From: Acidovorax sp. sif1233
Lineage (GTDB): Bacteria > Pseudomonadota > Gammaproteobacteria > Burkholderiales > Burkholderiaceae_C
Direction: 5' to 3'
Length of the DNA stretch: 64,000 nucleotides
Assembly: GCF_019218755.1 (NCBI RefSeq)
Contig: NZ_JAHUWZ010000002.1
Coordinates: 806,001 to 870,000, forward strand
The notes below the pieces were generated by a model, which saw nothing but the letters and a program-made list of their open reading frames with translations, did no database searches and was not told the DNA's origin. This document shows positions 1 through 8,890 of this stretch, one piece after another; the stretch's first letter is position 1; every line of letters starts with the position of its first letter. Made by a program: the position numbers and the translations under genes.

Positions 1-1
1 C

Positions 2-883
2 CGCACCGGGGTGAGCGTGGCGCAGAAGATGGTGGACAGCGGCGTGAAGTTCGTCATGGGACCGTACTGCTCGGGCGTGGCCATTCCCGCCTCACGTGTC
101 TACAGCGAAGGCGGGGCCATGGTCTCCACCGTGGGCACCAACCCCAAGGTCACCGAGAACGGCTACAAGAACCTGTTCCGCATCATCGCCAGCGACACCC
201 AGATCGGCTCGAACATGGCCGTGTATGCCGCCCAGGTGCTCAAGGTCAAGCAGGTGGCGGTGATCGACGACCGCACCGCCTTCGGCCAGGGCGTGGCCGA
301 CCAGTTCACCAAGGAGGCGAAGAAGCAGGGCCTGACCGTGGTGGGCCAGGAGTTCACGACCGACAAGTCCACCGATTTCCTGTCCATCCTCACCAGCCTC
401 AAGGGCAAGCAGCCGCAGGCCATCTTCTTTGGCGGCTACGCCCCGCAGGCCGCGCCCATGGCCCGCCAGATGAAGCAGCTGGGCCTCACGGCCAAGCTGC
501 TGGGCGGCGACACGCTGTGCAGCCCCGAGGTCGGCAAGCTCGGTGGCGAAGCGGTGAACGACACCGTGTTCTGCGCCCAGGGCGGCACCATGCTCGACAA
601 GGCCGCGAGCGGCCCGGCCTTCAAGGCGAAATACAAGGCGCGCTTCAAGCTGGATGCCGATGCCTACGCGGCTTCCTACTACGACCAGGTGATGTTCATG
701 GCCGATGCCATGCAGAAAGCCCAGTCCGTGGAACCCGCCAAGGTCGGCGCGCAGATGCTCCAGGGCAGCCACCAGGGCGTGGCGGGCACCTATGCCTACG
801 ACGACAAGGGCAACCTCAAGCAGGCTCCCATCACGGTGCTCACGTTCAAGAACGCCGCCCCCGTGCCGCTGGCCAGCTATTGA
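2..883 (+). CDS. Branched-chain amino acid-type ABC transporter substrate-binding protein (5' end outside window)
   Basis: C-terminal ~293 residues of a periplasmic binding protein of the LivJ/LivK (peripla_BP_6) family. The reading frame is open to the left edge, so the signal peptide and N-terminal lobe start lie upstream. Family-type segments are visible: the ligand-cleft stretch KFVMGPYCSGVAIPAS, the second-lobe strand VKQVAVIDDRTAFGQG, and IFFGGYAPQAAPMARQM. It would deliver an amino acid or related solute to a Liv-type ABC permease, but no permease or ATPase follows. The next gene is the hydroxyproline epimerase, so hydroxyproline or proline is a possible ligand by context only. The stop codon is a TGA at 881-883. 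Confidence 0.88.
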   Translation, partial: RTGVSVAQKMVDSGVKFVMGPYCSGVAIPASRVYSEGGAMVSTVGTNPKVTENGYKNLFRIIASDTQIGSNMAVYAAQVLKVKQVAVIDDRTAFGQGVADQFTKEAKKQGLTVVGQEFTTDKSTDFLSILTSLKGKQPQAIFFGGYAPQAAPMARQMKQLGLTAKLLGGDTLCSPEVGKLGGEAVNDTVFCAQGGTMLDKAASGPAFKAKYKARFKLDADAYAASYYDQVMFMADAMQKAQSVEPAKVGAQMLQGSHQGVAGTYAYDDKGNLKQAPITVLTFKNAAPVPLASY

Positions 884-968
884 AACTCCGCCGCGAAATC
901 GTGGCGGCCCGCCGCTACGATGCCTGCACCTTTCTGCCATGTGACCGACCATGACCCACGACACCCGC

Positions 969-1907
969 ATGCAGCGCATACAGATCCTCGACTCCCACAC
1001 CGGGGGTGAACCCACGCGGCTCGTGGTGGGCGGCTTTCCCGACCTGGGCACCGGCAGCATGGCCGAGCGCCGCGCCCTGCTGGCCAGCCAGCACGATGCC
1101 TGGCGCGCGGCCACGGTGCTCGAGCCGCGCGGCAACGACGTGATCGTGGGCGCGCTGCTGTGCGCGCCGCAGAACCCGGCCAATGCGGCGGGCGTGATCT
1201 TCTTCAACAACACCGGCTACCTCGGCATGTGCGGCCACGGCACCATCGGCCTGGTGGCCTCGCTGGCCTACCTGGGCCGCATCGAGCCCGGGGTGCACGG
1301 CATCGAGACGCCCGTGGGCACGGTGACCACCACGCTGCACGAGGATGGCTCGGTCAGCGTGCGCAACGTGCCGGCCTACCGGCTGCACCAGGGCCTGTCG
1401 CTCCAGGTGCCGGGCATCGGCACCGTCACGGGCGACGTGGCCTGGGGCGGCAACTGGTTCTTCCTGATGAGCGGGCACGGCCAGCGCGTGGCCAGCGACA
1501 ACCTGCAGGCGCTGACCGACTACACCAGCGCCATCCAGCAGGCCCTGAAGGACCAGGGCGTCCGCGGCGACAACGGCGGCGAGATCGACCACATCGAGCT
1601 CTTTGCCGACGACGACGTGGCCGACAGCCGCAACTTCGTGCTCTGCCCGGGCGGTGCCTACGACCGCTCGCCCTGCGGCACCGGCACCAGCGCCAAGCTG
1701 GCCTGCCTGGCGGCCGACGGCACGCTGCAGCCCGGCCAGGCGTGGCGCCAGGCCAGCATCATCGGCAGCAGCTTCGAGGCGCGCTACGAACCCGACACCC
1801 AGGCCGGCAGGATCATCCCCACGCTGCGCGGCACGGCCCACATGAGCGCCGAGGCCACGCTGCTGATCGAGGCCAGCGACCCCTTCGGCTGGGGCATCCG
1901 GCTCTAA
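969..1907 (+). CDS. lhpA: 4-hydroxyproline 2-epimerase (proline racemase family)
   Basis: Cytosolic cofactor-independent epimerase converting trans-4-hydroxy-L-proline to cis-4-hydroxy-D-proline. Both catalytic cysteines are present, in MCGHGTIG and [10 protein letters not shown]. Counting from the ATG at 969 ([17 protein letters not shown]) they are Cys88 and Cys236, the numbering I recall for the Pseudomonas aeruginosa enzyme. I therefore prefer 969 over the in-frame ATG at 951; neither has a clear Shine-Dalgarno. Cys at the second position separates it from the trans-3-hydroxyproline dehydratase branch, which has Thr there. Length 312 aa is normal. It heads the D-hydroxyproline dehydrogenase genes, which oxidise its product. 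Confidence 0.93.
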   Translation: MQRIQILDSHTGGEPTRLVVGGFPDLGTGSMAERRALLASQHDAWRAATVLEPRGNDVIVGALLCAPQNPANAAGVIFFNNTGYLGMCGHGTIGLVASLAYLGRIEPGVHGIETPVGTVTTTLHEDGSVSVRNVPAYRLHQGLSLQVPGIGTVTGDVAWGGNWFFLMSGHGQRVASDNLQALTDYTSAIQQALKDQGVRGDNGGEIDHIELFADDDVADSRNFVLCPGGAYDRSPCGTGTSAKLACLAADGTLQPGQAWRQASIIGSSFEARYEPDTQAGRIIPTLRGTAHMSAEATLLIEASDPFGWGIRL

Positions 1908-1943
1908 GCCCCCCTTTTCAGGCACACCCACCCGGCAGGCACC

Positions 1944-3065
1944 ATGCGACACGCGGACGTCATCGTCATCGGAGCAGGCATCGTCGGCGCGGCCTGCGCC
2001 CATGTCCTCGCAGGCCGTGGCCTGCATGTGCTGGTGCTGGACGCCCGGCTGGGCGGCGCCACGGCGGCCGGCATGGGCCACTTGGTGGTGATGGACGACA
2101 ACCCCGCCGAGCTGGCGCTGAGCCAGGCATCCCTGGCGCTGTGGCATGCGTGGGGACCACGGATGACGGCCGACCAGCCCGGCTGCGCCTACACCAACTG
2201 CGGCACGCTCTGGCTGGCCGCCAACGACGCCGAGATGGCCGGTGCCGAAGAAAAAGCCCAGCGCCTGCAGCGCCACGGCCTGCCCTGTGAACTGCTGGAC
2301 GCCGCCACCCTGCGGCGCCTGGAACCCGCCCTGCGCCCCGGACTGCAGGGCGCACTGAAGGTGTCCGGCGACAGCGTGGTGTATGCCCCCAATGCCGCCC
2401 AGTGGCTGCTGCAGCAGGCACCGCGCCAGATCCGCTTCGAGCAGGCCGAGGCATGCCGCATCGAGGGCGGCCGGGTGCAGCTGGTGGACGGCAGCTGGCG
2501 CGAAGCCCAGGCCGTGGTGCTGGCCGCCGGCATCCATGCCACGCGCTTGTGCCCCGAGCTCCCCATCCGGCCCAAGAAGGGCCACCTGCTCATCACCGAC
2601 CGCTACCCCGGCGTGGTGCGGCACCAGTTGGTGGAGCTGGGCTACATCAGCAACGCCCACCAGACCGACGGCACCTCCGTGGCGTTCAACCTGCAGCCCC
2701 GGCCCACCGGGCAACTGCTGCTGGGCTCATCGCGCCAGTTCGACACCACCGACCCGGCCATCGACCAGGACGTGCTGGCCCGAATGCTGCGCCGCGCCTT
2801 GGACTACATGCCCGGCCTGGCCGGGCTGAACGCCATCCGCACCTGGACGGGATTTCGCGCCACCACGCCCGACAGCCTGCCCATCATCGGGCGCCACCCC
2901 ACCCGCGACCAGCTCTGGCTGGCCGTGGGCCACGAAGGCCTGGGCGTGACCACCGCCCCCGCCACCGCCGAGTTACTGGCGGCGCAGCTGACCGGTGGCC
3001 CCCTGCCCCTGGACCCCGCCCCCTTCGCGGCGCAGCGCTTCAGCCTGGAAGGCCTGGCGGCATGA
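1944..3065 (+). CDS. D-hydroxyproline dehydrogenase, DAAO-like FAD subunit (HcnC/SoxB-like)
   Basis: A 373-aa FAD-dependent oxidoreductase of the D-amino-acid oxidase fold. The N-terminal Rossmann motif VIVIGAGIVGAAC (residues 6-18) binds FAD, and the C-terminal DAAO signature region contains the WTGFRATTPDSLPIIGRH segment. It lies directly after the hydroxyproline epimerase and overlaps a small ferredoxin-like gene by 4 nt, which in turn overlaps a second FAD subunit. This three-subunit layout is known for pseudomonad D-hydroxyproline dehydrogenase and for HcnABC cyanide synthase. Inferred role: oxidation of cis-4-hydroxy-D-proline to the cyclic imine, passing electrons to the other subunits. 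The specificity is inferred from the neighbours. Confidence 0.85.
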   Translation: MRHADVIVIGAGIVGAACAHVLAGRGLHVLVLDARLGGATAAGMGHLVVMDDNPAELALSQASLALWHAWGPRMTADQPGCAYTNCGTLWLAANDAEMAGAEEKAQRLQRHGLPCELLDAATLRRLEPALRPGLQGALKVSGDSVVYAPNAAQWLLQQAPRQIRFEQAEACRIEGGRVQLVDGSWREAQAVVLAAGIHATRLCPELPIRPKKGHLLITDRYPGVVRHQLVELGYISNAHQTDGTSVAFNLQPRPTGQLLLGSSRQFDTTDPAIDQDVLARMLRRALDYMPGLAGLNAIRTWTGFRATTPDSLPIIGRHPTRDQLWLAVGHEGLGVTTAPATAELLAAQLTGGPLPLDPAPFAAQRFSLEGLAA

Positions 3066-3337
3066 GCACATCCACTCCCCTGGTACACGCCGTCATCGAC
3101 GGCACCACCATCGAGCTGGCACCGGGCCACAGCGTCGCGGCGGCCCTGGCCCTGCTGCCTCCGGGCTGCGCCCGCACGTCGGTCACCGGCGAGCGCCGTG
3201 CGCCTTTCTGCGGCATGGGCATCTGCCACGAGTGCCGGGTGCTTGTGGACGGCCGCCAGCGCCTGGCCTGCCAGACCCCGTGCACCGACGGCATGGTGAT
3301 CGACACACGCGGCCAGCCGCAGGCAGGCATGCCATGA
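3062..3337 (+). CDS. (2Fe-2S)-binding small subunit of D-hydroxyproline dehydrogenase
   Basis: A 91-aa ferredoxin-like protein (HcnA/SoxX-type). Four cysteines fit a plant-type [2Fe-2S] cluster: Cys50, Cys55 and Cys58 in FCGMGICHEC, and Cys70 in LACQTPC. The start codon ATG at 3062 overlaps the previous stop (ATGA), and the gene ends in another ATGA overlap with the next, so the three subunits are translationally coupled. It should relay electrons between the two flavoprotein subunits. The family is often missed because of its size, but the cysteine spacing and context are clear. Confidence 0.88.
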   Translation: MSTSTPLVHAVIDGTTIELAPGHSVAAALALLPPGCARTSVTGERRAPFCGMGICHECRVLVDGRQRLACQTPCTDGMVIDTRGQPQAGMP

Positions 3338-4635
3338 CCCCCCGCCAGCGCTGCGATCTGCTGATCATCGGCGCCGGTCCCGCCGGCATGGCGGCCGCCC
3401 TGGCGGCGGCGCCCCGGGGCCTTGCCATCACCCTCGTGGACGACAACATCCATCCCGGCGGACAGATCTGGCGCGACGGCCCCGGCAGCACCCTGCCCCC
3501 GCTCGCTCGCCAGCACCGCGAGGCGCTGGAGCGCTACCCGAACATCCGCCTGCTGTGCGGCACGCGCGTGGTGGGGCTGGGTGGCCCCTCGGCGCCGCAA
3601 GATGCCCCCGCCTTGCTGCTGGAAGACGCCGAACAGGGCTGGATCCAGCACAGCCACCGCCTGGTGCTGTGCAACGGAGCACGGGAGCTGCTGCTGCCCT
3701 TTCCCGGCTGGACGCTACCCGGCGTGACCGGCGCCGGCGGACTGCAGGCGCTGATCAAGGCCGGCTTGCCGGTGCAGGGCCAGCGCATCGTGGTGGCCGG
3801 CACCGGTCCCCTGCTGCTGGCCTGCGCCGACACCGCCCGCAAGGCCGGCGCCCAGGTCATCCGCATTGCCGAACAGGCTTCCTGGCGGGCCCTGGCCGCC
3901 TTCGCGCTGCAGCTGCCGCGCTGGCCCGCCAAGGCGCTGCAGGCAACGACCCTGTTCAACCACCACTGGCGCGCCTCCAGCCACGTGCTGCATGCACAGG
4001 GCCAGGGCCGGCTGGAGGCCGTGCGGATCCAGCGCGGCACGCGCCAGGAAACCCTGGCCTGCGACCGGCTTGCCTGCGGCTTTGGGCTGGTGCCCAACAC
4101 CCAGATGGGCCAACTGCTGGGCTGCGCGCTCAACGATCGCCAAGGCCTGCAGGTGGACAGCCTCATGGCCACCAGCGTGCCCCATGTGTATGCCGCAGGG
4201 GAATGCACCGGCTTTGGCGGCAGCGAACGCGCGCTGGCACAGGGCGCCATCGCGGGGCATGCCGCCGCGGGCGACACGGCCCGGGCCCAGGCCCGCCAAG
4301 CCGCCCTGGCCCGCTGGCAAGGTTTCGCGGACCTGCTGCGCACCCAGTTCGAGCTCGGCGAGGCGGTGCGCCAGCTGGCCGCCCCGGACACCCTCGTCTG
4401 CCGCTGCGAAGACGTGCCCTTGCGCGAGCTGGCCTCCCGCAGCAGCTGGATCGACGCCAAGCTGCACACGCGCTGCGGCATGGGCGCCTGCCAGGGCCGC
4501 GTGTGTGGTGCCGCCACCCATGCGCTGTTCGGCTGGACGCCCGCCCCACCCCGCCATCTGCTGGCGCCCGCGCGCATCGGCACGCTGGCGCAATGCCCCA
4601 CCCCGGTGGACGAATCCACCGGCATCCGCCCATGA
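3334..4635 (+). CDS. D-hydroxyproline dehydrogenase, NAD(P)-binding-fold FAD subunit with BFD-like domain (HcnB-like)
   Basis: A 433-aa pyridine nucleotide-disulfide oxidoreductase-fold protein. It has an FAD-binding GxGxxG (LLIIGAGPAGMAAAL, about residues 9-23), a second dinucleotide motif (IVVAGTGPLLLACADTA) and a C-terminal BFD-like cysteine cluster, VCRCED ... RCGMGACQGRVC. This architecture matches HcnB and the alpha subunit of heteromeric D-hydroxyproline dehydrogenases. The ATG at 3334 overlaps the upstream stop and the gene ends in an ATGA overlap with the next. Together with the two preceding genes it probably forms a membrane-associated or quinone-linked complex; the electron acceptor cannot be read from sequence. 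Confidence 0.87.
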   Translation: MTPRQRCDLLIIGAGPAGMAAALAAAPRGLAITLVDDNIHPGGQIWRDGPGSTLPPLARQHREALERYPNIRLLCGTRVVGLGGPSAPQDAPALLLEDAEQGWIQHSHRLVLCNGARELLLPFPGWTLPGVTGAGGLQALIKAGLPVQGQRIVVAGTGPLLLACADTARKAGAQVIRIAEQASWRALAAFALQLPRWPAKALQATTLFNHHWRASSHVLHAQGQGRLEAVRIQRGTRQETLACDRLACGFGLVPNTQMGQLLGCALNDRQGLQVDSLMATSVPHVYAAGECTGFGGSERALAQGAIAGHAAAGDTARAQARQAALARWQGFADLLRTQFELGEAVRQLAAPDTLVCRCEDVPLRELASRSSWIDAKLHTRCGMGACQGRVCGAATHALFGWTPAPPRHLLAPARIGTLAQCPTPVDESTGIRP

Positions 4636-5678
4636 ACGACACCACTCCCCTTCCCGCCCCCGCCAGCTCCGCGATGGTGCACGTCCCCCTGGACGACCTG
4701 ATGGCCCTGGCGCGTGCCGTGCTGCTGCGTCTGGGCCTGGGCGAAGCCCACGCGGGCGCCATGGCCCGCGTCATCGTGGCCGGGCAGCGTGATGCCTGCC
4801 AGTCGCACGGCGTCTACCGGCTCACCAGCTGTGCCCACACGGTGCGCACCGGCAAGGTGGAGCTGCAGGCCCTGCCAGTGCTACAGGCGGGCGCCGGCCC
4901 GGTGGTGCGGGTGGACGCCCAGGGGGCGTTTTCACCCCTGGCTTTCGAACAAGGCCTGCCCGCGCTGGTGGAGGCCACCCGCCGCCACGGCATGGGTGCG
5001 CTGGTCATCAACCGCTGCGTGCACTTCTCGGCACTGTGGCCCGAGATCGAGGCCCTCACCGCCCACGGCCTGGCGGCCCTGGCACTCACGCCCAGCCACG
5101 CCTGGGTGGCGCCGGCCGGCGGGCACCAGCCCGTCTTCGGCACCAACCCCATCGCCTTCGGCTGGCCACGCCCGGGTCCCCACCCCTATGTGTTCGACTT
5201 CGCCACCAGCGCCATCGCGCGCGGCGACCTGGAGCTGCACCGCCGCGCGGGCCAGCCCCTGCCCGAGGGCTGCGGGGTGGACGGCCAGGGCCGGCCTTCC
5301 ACCGATCCGGTGGCCGTGGCGCGGGGCGCCATGCGCACCTTTGGCGGGCACAAGGGCTCGGCCCTGGCCACCATGGTCGAGCTCATGGCCGGCACGCTGA
5401 TCGGCGACTGGACCAGCCGCGAATCCATCGCCCACGACGCGGGCGCCGGCGCCACGCCCCTGCATGGCGAACTGGTGCTGGCCTTCGACCCCGCCCAGTT
5501 TGCGGGCGGCGATGCGGCCCCCCACCAGGCGCGTGCCGAGGCGATGTTCGATGCCATCACCGGCCAGGGCGCCCGGCTGCCCTCGCAGCGCCGCTTCGCC
5601 GCCCGGGCGCTCAGCCTGGCCGAGGGCGCGGCGGTGCCGCGCGCCCTGTACGAAGAGATCCTCGCGATGGCAGGCTGA
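4632..5678 (+). CDS. Ldh-family oxidoreductase, probable delta1-pyrroline-2-carboxylate reductase
   Basis: A 348-aa NAD(P)H-dependent enzyme of the malate/L-lactate dehydrogenase (DpkA/YbiC/LhpD) family. It shows the family N-terminal substrate-site pattern with the SHG motif (DACQSHGVYRL), the central APAGGHQPVFGTNPIAFGWP stretch, and the GGHKGSAL cofactor loop near residue 237. It is coupled to the dehydrogenase genes by an ATGA overlap. In hydroxyproline clusters members of this family reduce cyclic imines such as delta1-pyrroline-2-carboxylate or 4-hydroxy derivatives. The deaminase (LhpC) and ketoglutarate-semialdehyde dehydrogenase of the usual pathway are absent from the window, so the exact substrate is uncertain. 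Confidence 0.82.
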   Translation: MNDTTPLPAPASSAMVHVPLDDLMALARAVLLRLGLGEAHAGAMARVIVAGQRDACQSHGVYRLTSCAHTVRTGKVELQALPVLQAGAGPVVRVDAQGAFSPLAFEQGLPALVEATRRHGMGALVINRCVHFSALWPEIEALTAHGLAALALTPSHAWVAPAGGHQPVFGTNPIAFGWPRPGPHPYVFDFATSAIARGDLELHRRAGQPLPEGCGVDGQGRPSTDPVAVARGAMRTFGGHKGSALATMVELMAGTLIGDWTSRESIAHDAGAGATPLHGELVLAFDPAQFAGGDAAPHQARAEAMFDAITGQGARLPSQRRFAARALSLAEGAAVPRALYEEILAMAG

Positions 5679-5728
5679 ACCCGGCAGCGCGGGCGCGCCG
5701 ACCGGTAAGCGCGCCACCCGCGGGCATT

Positions 5729-5760
5729 CATCTTGCTTCTACATATATCAAGAAGATATT
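5729..5760. promoter_or_regulatory. AT-rich promoter/operator candidate before the TRAP operon
   Basis: In the 128-bp gap after the reductase there is a sharp AT-rich island containing ATCTTG, a 13-nt spacer and CAAG/AAGAT, an imperfect inverted repeat around TACATATAT. It would place a promoter and possibly the operator of the FCD-type GntR regulator (8891-9565) just ahead of dctQ. This rests on base composition and symmetry only. Confidence 0.35.
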
Positions 5761-5806
5761 TAAACCGGCGCCCCATTCCCGACACCCAGACCACGGAGCC
5801 CACCCC

Positions 5807-6445
5807 ATGTCCACCGCCACCGCTTCTCCCACCCCACCCGGCGGGCCCGCGCCCGCAGCGCCGGCCCGCGCGGTCCTCGCCCTGTCCAGCCTGGTGCTGC
5901 GCGCGGAGCGCAACTGCCTCACCGCCCTGATGACCTTGCTGGTGGCGCTGATCCTGCTGAACGTGGCCACCCGCTACACCGGCTTTCCCATTTACTGGAT
6001 CGACGAAGCGGCGGTCTACACCGTGGTCTGGCTGACCTTCGTGGGGGCCTCGGTGATGACACGGCTGCGCATGGACTTCGCGGTGGGCATGCTGACCGAG
6101 AAGCTCTCCGAGAAATGGGCCAAGGCGGCCAAGATCATCGCCACCACGGGGGTGCTGCTGTTTGGCATCGCCATGCTGGTGATGTGCTGGCTGTGGATGG
6201 ACCCGGTGGGCATCGCCCGCTACGGCTTCGACGCCAAGGAATTCGGTGCCGAGACCTTCAACTTCCTCTACACCGAGCGCACCCAGACCCTGAACTGGCC
6301 CACCTGGGTGCTGCAGCTGATCCTGCCGCTGTTTTCCCTCACCTTCACGCTGCACGCGCTGGCCAACCTCATCGAGGACATGGGCCTGGCGCCGCGCCGC
6401 AGCCACCCTGGTTTCGACGTCGTCAGCGCCGACGCCGTGAACTGA
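5807..6445 (+). CDS. TRAP transporter small permease (DctQ)
   Basis: A 212-aa inner-membrane protein with about four transmembrane helices, beginning near residue 40 after a Pro/Ala-rich cytoplasmic N-terminus. The stretch IDEAAVYTVVWLTFVGASV is typical of DctQ (family pattern: W-x-D-E ... W-x-x-F-x-G). It is followed 16 bp later by the large permease and then by the binding protein, giving a complete TRAP system energised by an ion gradient. Because it follows the hydroxyproline genes on the same strand, hydroxyproline or a related compound is a reasonable but unproven substrate. Confidence 0.9.
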   Translation: MSTATASPTPPGGPAPAAPARAVLALSSLVLRAERNCLTALMTLLVALILLNVATRYTGFPIYWIDEAAVYTVVWLTFVGASVMTRLRMDFAVGMLTEKLSEKWAKAAKIIATTGVLLFGIAMLVMCWLWMDPVGIARYGFDAKEFGAETFNFLYTERTQTLNWPTWVLQLILPLFSLTFTLHALANLIEDMGLAPRRSHPGFDVVSADAVN

Positions 6446-6461
6446 CCCCGGAGCCCGCCCC

Positions 6462-7727
6462 ATGTTCACTTCCCTCTTCTTCTGCGCGGCCCTCATGGTG
6501 GGCGTGCCCATCGGCGTGTGCCTGTGCATCTCGGGCATCGCGTACATCTTCAGCACCGGCAACACCGTGCTGTTCCAGTCCTTTCCCATGCAGATGTTCG
6601 CGGGGGTGGACAGCTATGGGCTCATCGCCATTCCGCTGTTCATCCTGATCGGCGAGATCATGAACAGCGGCGGCATCACGCGCCGCCTGGTGGACATGTC
6701 GATGGCCTTCGTCGGCTCCGTCAAGGGAGGCCTGGCCTACGTGAACATCCTGGCCAACATGCTGGTCTCGTCCATCATCGGCTCGGCCACGGCCCAGGTG
6801 GCCATCATGTCCCAGGTGATGGTGCCCGAGATGGAAAAGCAGGGCTACGACAAGACCTTCGCCGCCGGCCTCACGGTCTACGGCGGCATGCTGGGGCCGA
6901 TCATTCCACCTTCAGTGATGTTCGTGGTCTACAGCGTGCTGGCACAGGTGGCCGTGGGCGACATGCTCATCGCGGGCATCCTGCCGGGCATCCTGCTCAC
7001 CATCCTGTTCTTCATCATCATCGCGCTGATGGGTTTCATCTACGACTACCCGCGCAGCGAAAGGCGCACGCTGGCGCAGCGGGCCCGCACCGTGGTGACA
7101 TCCAGCCCCACCCTGCTGATCCCGATCGTGATCGTGGGCTCCATCCTGGGCGGCCTGGCCAATCCGACCGAAGCGGCCGCCGTGGGCGCCCTGGCCGCGG
7201 CGCTGGTGGGGCGGTATGTGACCAAGGAATTCCGGCTCGGCTCCATGCCCGCCATCCTGTTGCGCTCGGCCATCTACTCGGCCATCGTGCTGTTCCTGGT
7301 GGCCGCCGCCGCGGTGTTTTCCTGGCTGCTGATCTACGGCAAGGTGCCGCAGATGGTGGCGGCCTGGATCCAGACCGTGGCGCACGACCCGATCACCTTC
7401 CTGCTGCTGGTCAACGTCATCCTGCTGGTCATCGGCACCGTGATCGACGGCATCCCCGGGCTGATCATGACCGTGCCCATCCTGCTGCCCATCGCCACCG
7501 ACATCTACCACATCGACCCGCGCCACTTCGGCGTGGTGGTGGTGATCAACCTGGTGCTGGGCCTGATGTCGCCGCCCGTGGGGCTGAGCTTCTTCGTCGC
7601 GGCCGCCGTCACCGGCGCCAAGCCCGGCAAGATGTTCATCGTCACCCTGCCCTTCTTCCTCATCAGCTGCGTGGCGCTGGTGATGCTCTCCCTGTTCCCC
7701 AGCCTGTCGCTTGCCCTGATCAAGTAA
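6462..7727 (+). CDS. TRAP transporter large permease (DctM)
   Basis: A 421-aa polytopic membrane protein, hydrophobic throughout, of the DctM/SiaM family. Recognisable segments are SYGLIAIPLFILIGEIMN in the first third and GLMSPPVGLSFFVAAAV near the C-terminus. Length is usual for DctM. It forms the ion-coupled translocation channel with the DctQ protein encoded 16 bp upstream. The binding protein gene starts 57 bp downstream. Confidence 0.94.
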   Translation: MFTSLFFCAALMVGVPIGVCLCISGIAYIFSTGNTVLFQSFPMQMFAGVDSYGLIAIPLFILIGEIMNSGGITRRLVDMSMAFVGSVKGGLAYVNILANMLVSSIIGSATAQVAIMSQVMVPEMEKQGYDKTFAAGLTVYGGMLGPIIPPSVMFVVYSVLAQVAVGDMLIAGILPGILLTILFFIIIALMGFIYDYPRSERRTLAQRARTVVTSSPTLLIPIVIVGSILGGLANPTEAAAVGALAAALVGRYVTKEFRLGSMPAILLRSAIYSAIVLFLVAAAAVFSWLLIYGKVPQMVAAWIQTVAHDPITFLLLVNVILLVIGTVIDGIPGLIMTVPILLPIATDIYHIDPRHFGVVVVINLVLGLMSPPVGLSFFVAAAVTGAKPGKMFIVTLPFFLISCVALVMLSLFPSLSLALIK

Positions 7728-7784
7728 GCGGCTCCATCCCTTCGCCCTCTTCGCATTGCCTCGCACAACTTCCAGGAGTTCACC

Positions 7785-8786
7785 ATGACCATTTCCCGCC
7801 GCCACTTCATCCAGTCCACCGCCGCGGCAGCCGCCGCAGCGGCCCCGCTGGGCTTTCCGTCCGTCGTGCTCGCCGCCGATGCCAAGGAATTCCGCCTGGG
7901 CCTGATCACCCCGGCGGGGCACTCATGGAACCGCGCCGCGCTGCAGTTCGGCGAAGCGCTGAAGAAAGAGACCGATGGCCGCCTGAGCGTGACCGTGTTC
8001 CACTCGGGCCAGCTGGGCAACGAGACGGCCATGATGCAGCAGCTGCAATCCGGCGCCCTGGACATGGGCTGGATCCAGGCCGCAGAGCTGGGCTCGCGGG
8101 TGGCGAGCGTGGCGGCCATCAACGCGCCCTACCTGGTGCGCTCGACCCCCGCGGTGGCCAAGCTGGTGCGCACCCCCGCCGCGCTGAAGCTGCTGGAGGT
8201 GCTGCCGCGCGAGACCGGCACCATCGGGCTGGGCTGGGGCATCACCGGCATGCGCGCGGTGTTCGCCACCAAGGACATCGCGGTGCCGACCGACCTCAAG
8301 GGCATGAAGCTGCGCATCAACCCCACCCCCGTGTACCGCGACTTCTACCAGTTGCTGGGCGCCGCCCCCACGCCCATTCCCACGCCCGCCGTGTTCGACG
8401 CCATGAGCAACGGCCAGGTGGATGGGCTGGAAGCCGACATCGAGTTCTCGTGGAACCAGCGCTTCGACAAGGTTTCCAAGACCCTGCTGCAGATGAACGC
8501 CCTCTTCATGCCCTTTGCCCCGCTGGTGTCGGGCCGCATCTGGCAGGGCCTGGATGCCAAGGACAAGGAGCTGATCCGCAAGCTGGTGGCCCAGACGCTG
8601 GACGCCCAGATCAACGACATCGTCACCACGGAAGCCGGCCTGATCGAGAAGTTCAAGGGCTCGGGCATCGCGTTCAAGAGCGCCTCCAGCTACAACCCCG
8701 ACGGCATCATCCAGGAGTTCGACAAGCTGTGGCTGCCCAAGGCTCCTCAGATCGCCGAGCTGCGCAAGGCGGGCGCGGGCCTGTAG
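7785..8786 (+). CDS. TRAP transporter substrate-binding protein (DctP)
   Basis: A 333-aa periplasmic binding protein of the DctP family. The N-terminus SRRHFIQSTAAAAAAAA is a twin-arginine-like signal, with probable cleavage near residue 31 (VVLAADA). Family features include GLITPAGHSWNRAALQFGEAL at the start of the mature protein and the conserved-arginine region (LKGMKLRINPTPVYRDFYQLLGA) that binds the ligand carboxylate. A GAGTTC element just precedes the ATG. Co-directional with DctQM and probably co-transcribed. The ligand is likely a carboxylate such as hydroxyproline, inferred from context. Confidence 0.92.
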   Translation: MTISRRHFIQSTAAAAAAAAPLGFPSVVLAADAKEFRLGLITPAGHSWNRAALQFGEALKKETDGRLSVTVFHSGQLGNETAMMQQLQSGALDMGWIQAAELGSRVASVAAINAPYLVRSTPAVAKLVRTPAALKLLEVLPRETGTIGLGWGITGMRAVFATKDIAVPTDLKGMKLRINPTPVYRDFYQLLGAAPTPIPTPAVFDAMSNGQVDGLEADIEFSWNQRFDKVSKTLLQMNALFMPFAPLVSGRIWQGLDAKDKELIRKLVAQTLDAQINDIVTTEAGLIEKFKGSGIAFKSASSYNPDGIIQEFDKLWLPKAPQIAELRKAGAGL

Positions 8787-8890
8787 GAAGGGTGCGGGCG
8801 GGAGCGCTCCCCGTGCCACGGACCGCCAACAGGTTCTAAGATGCGGCACCGCGCCCCCGCGGCCAGGACAACGAACGCCATTCCCCCAGC

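Noticed and set aside
969..1907. Annotation as trans-3-hydroxyproline dehydratase or proline racemase
   Set aside because: Both Cys residues are present, excluding the dehydratase type (Thr at the second site). The sequence is closest to hydroxyproline epimerases and the neighbours oxidise D-hydroxyproline.
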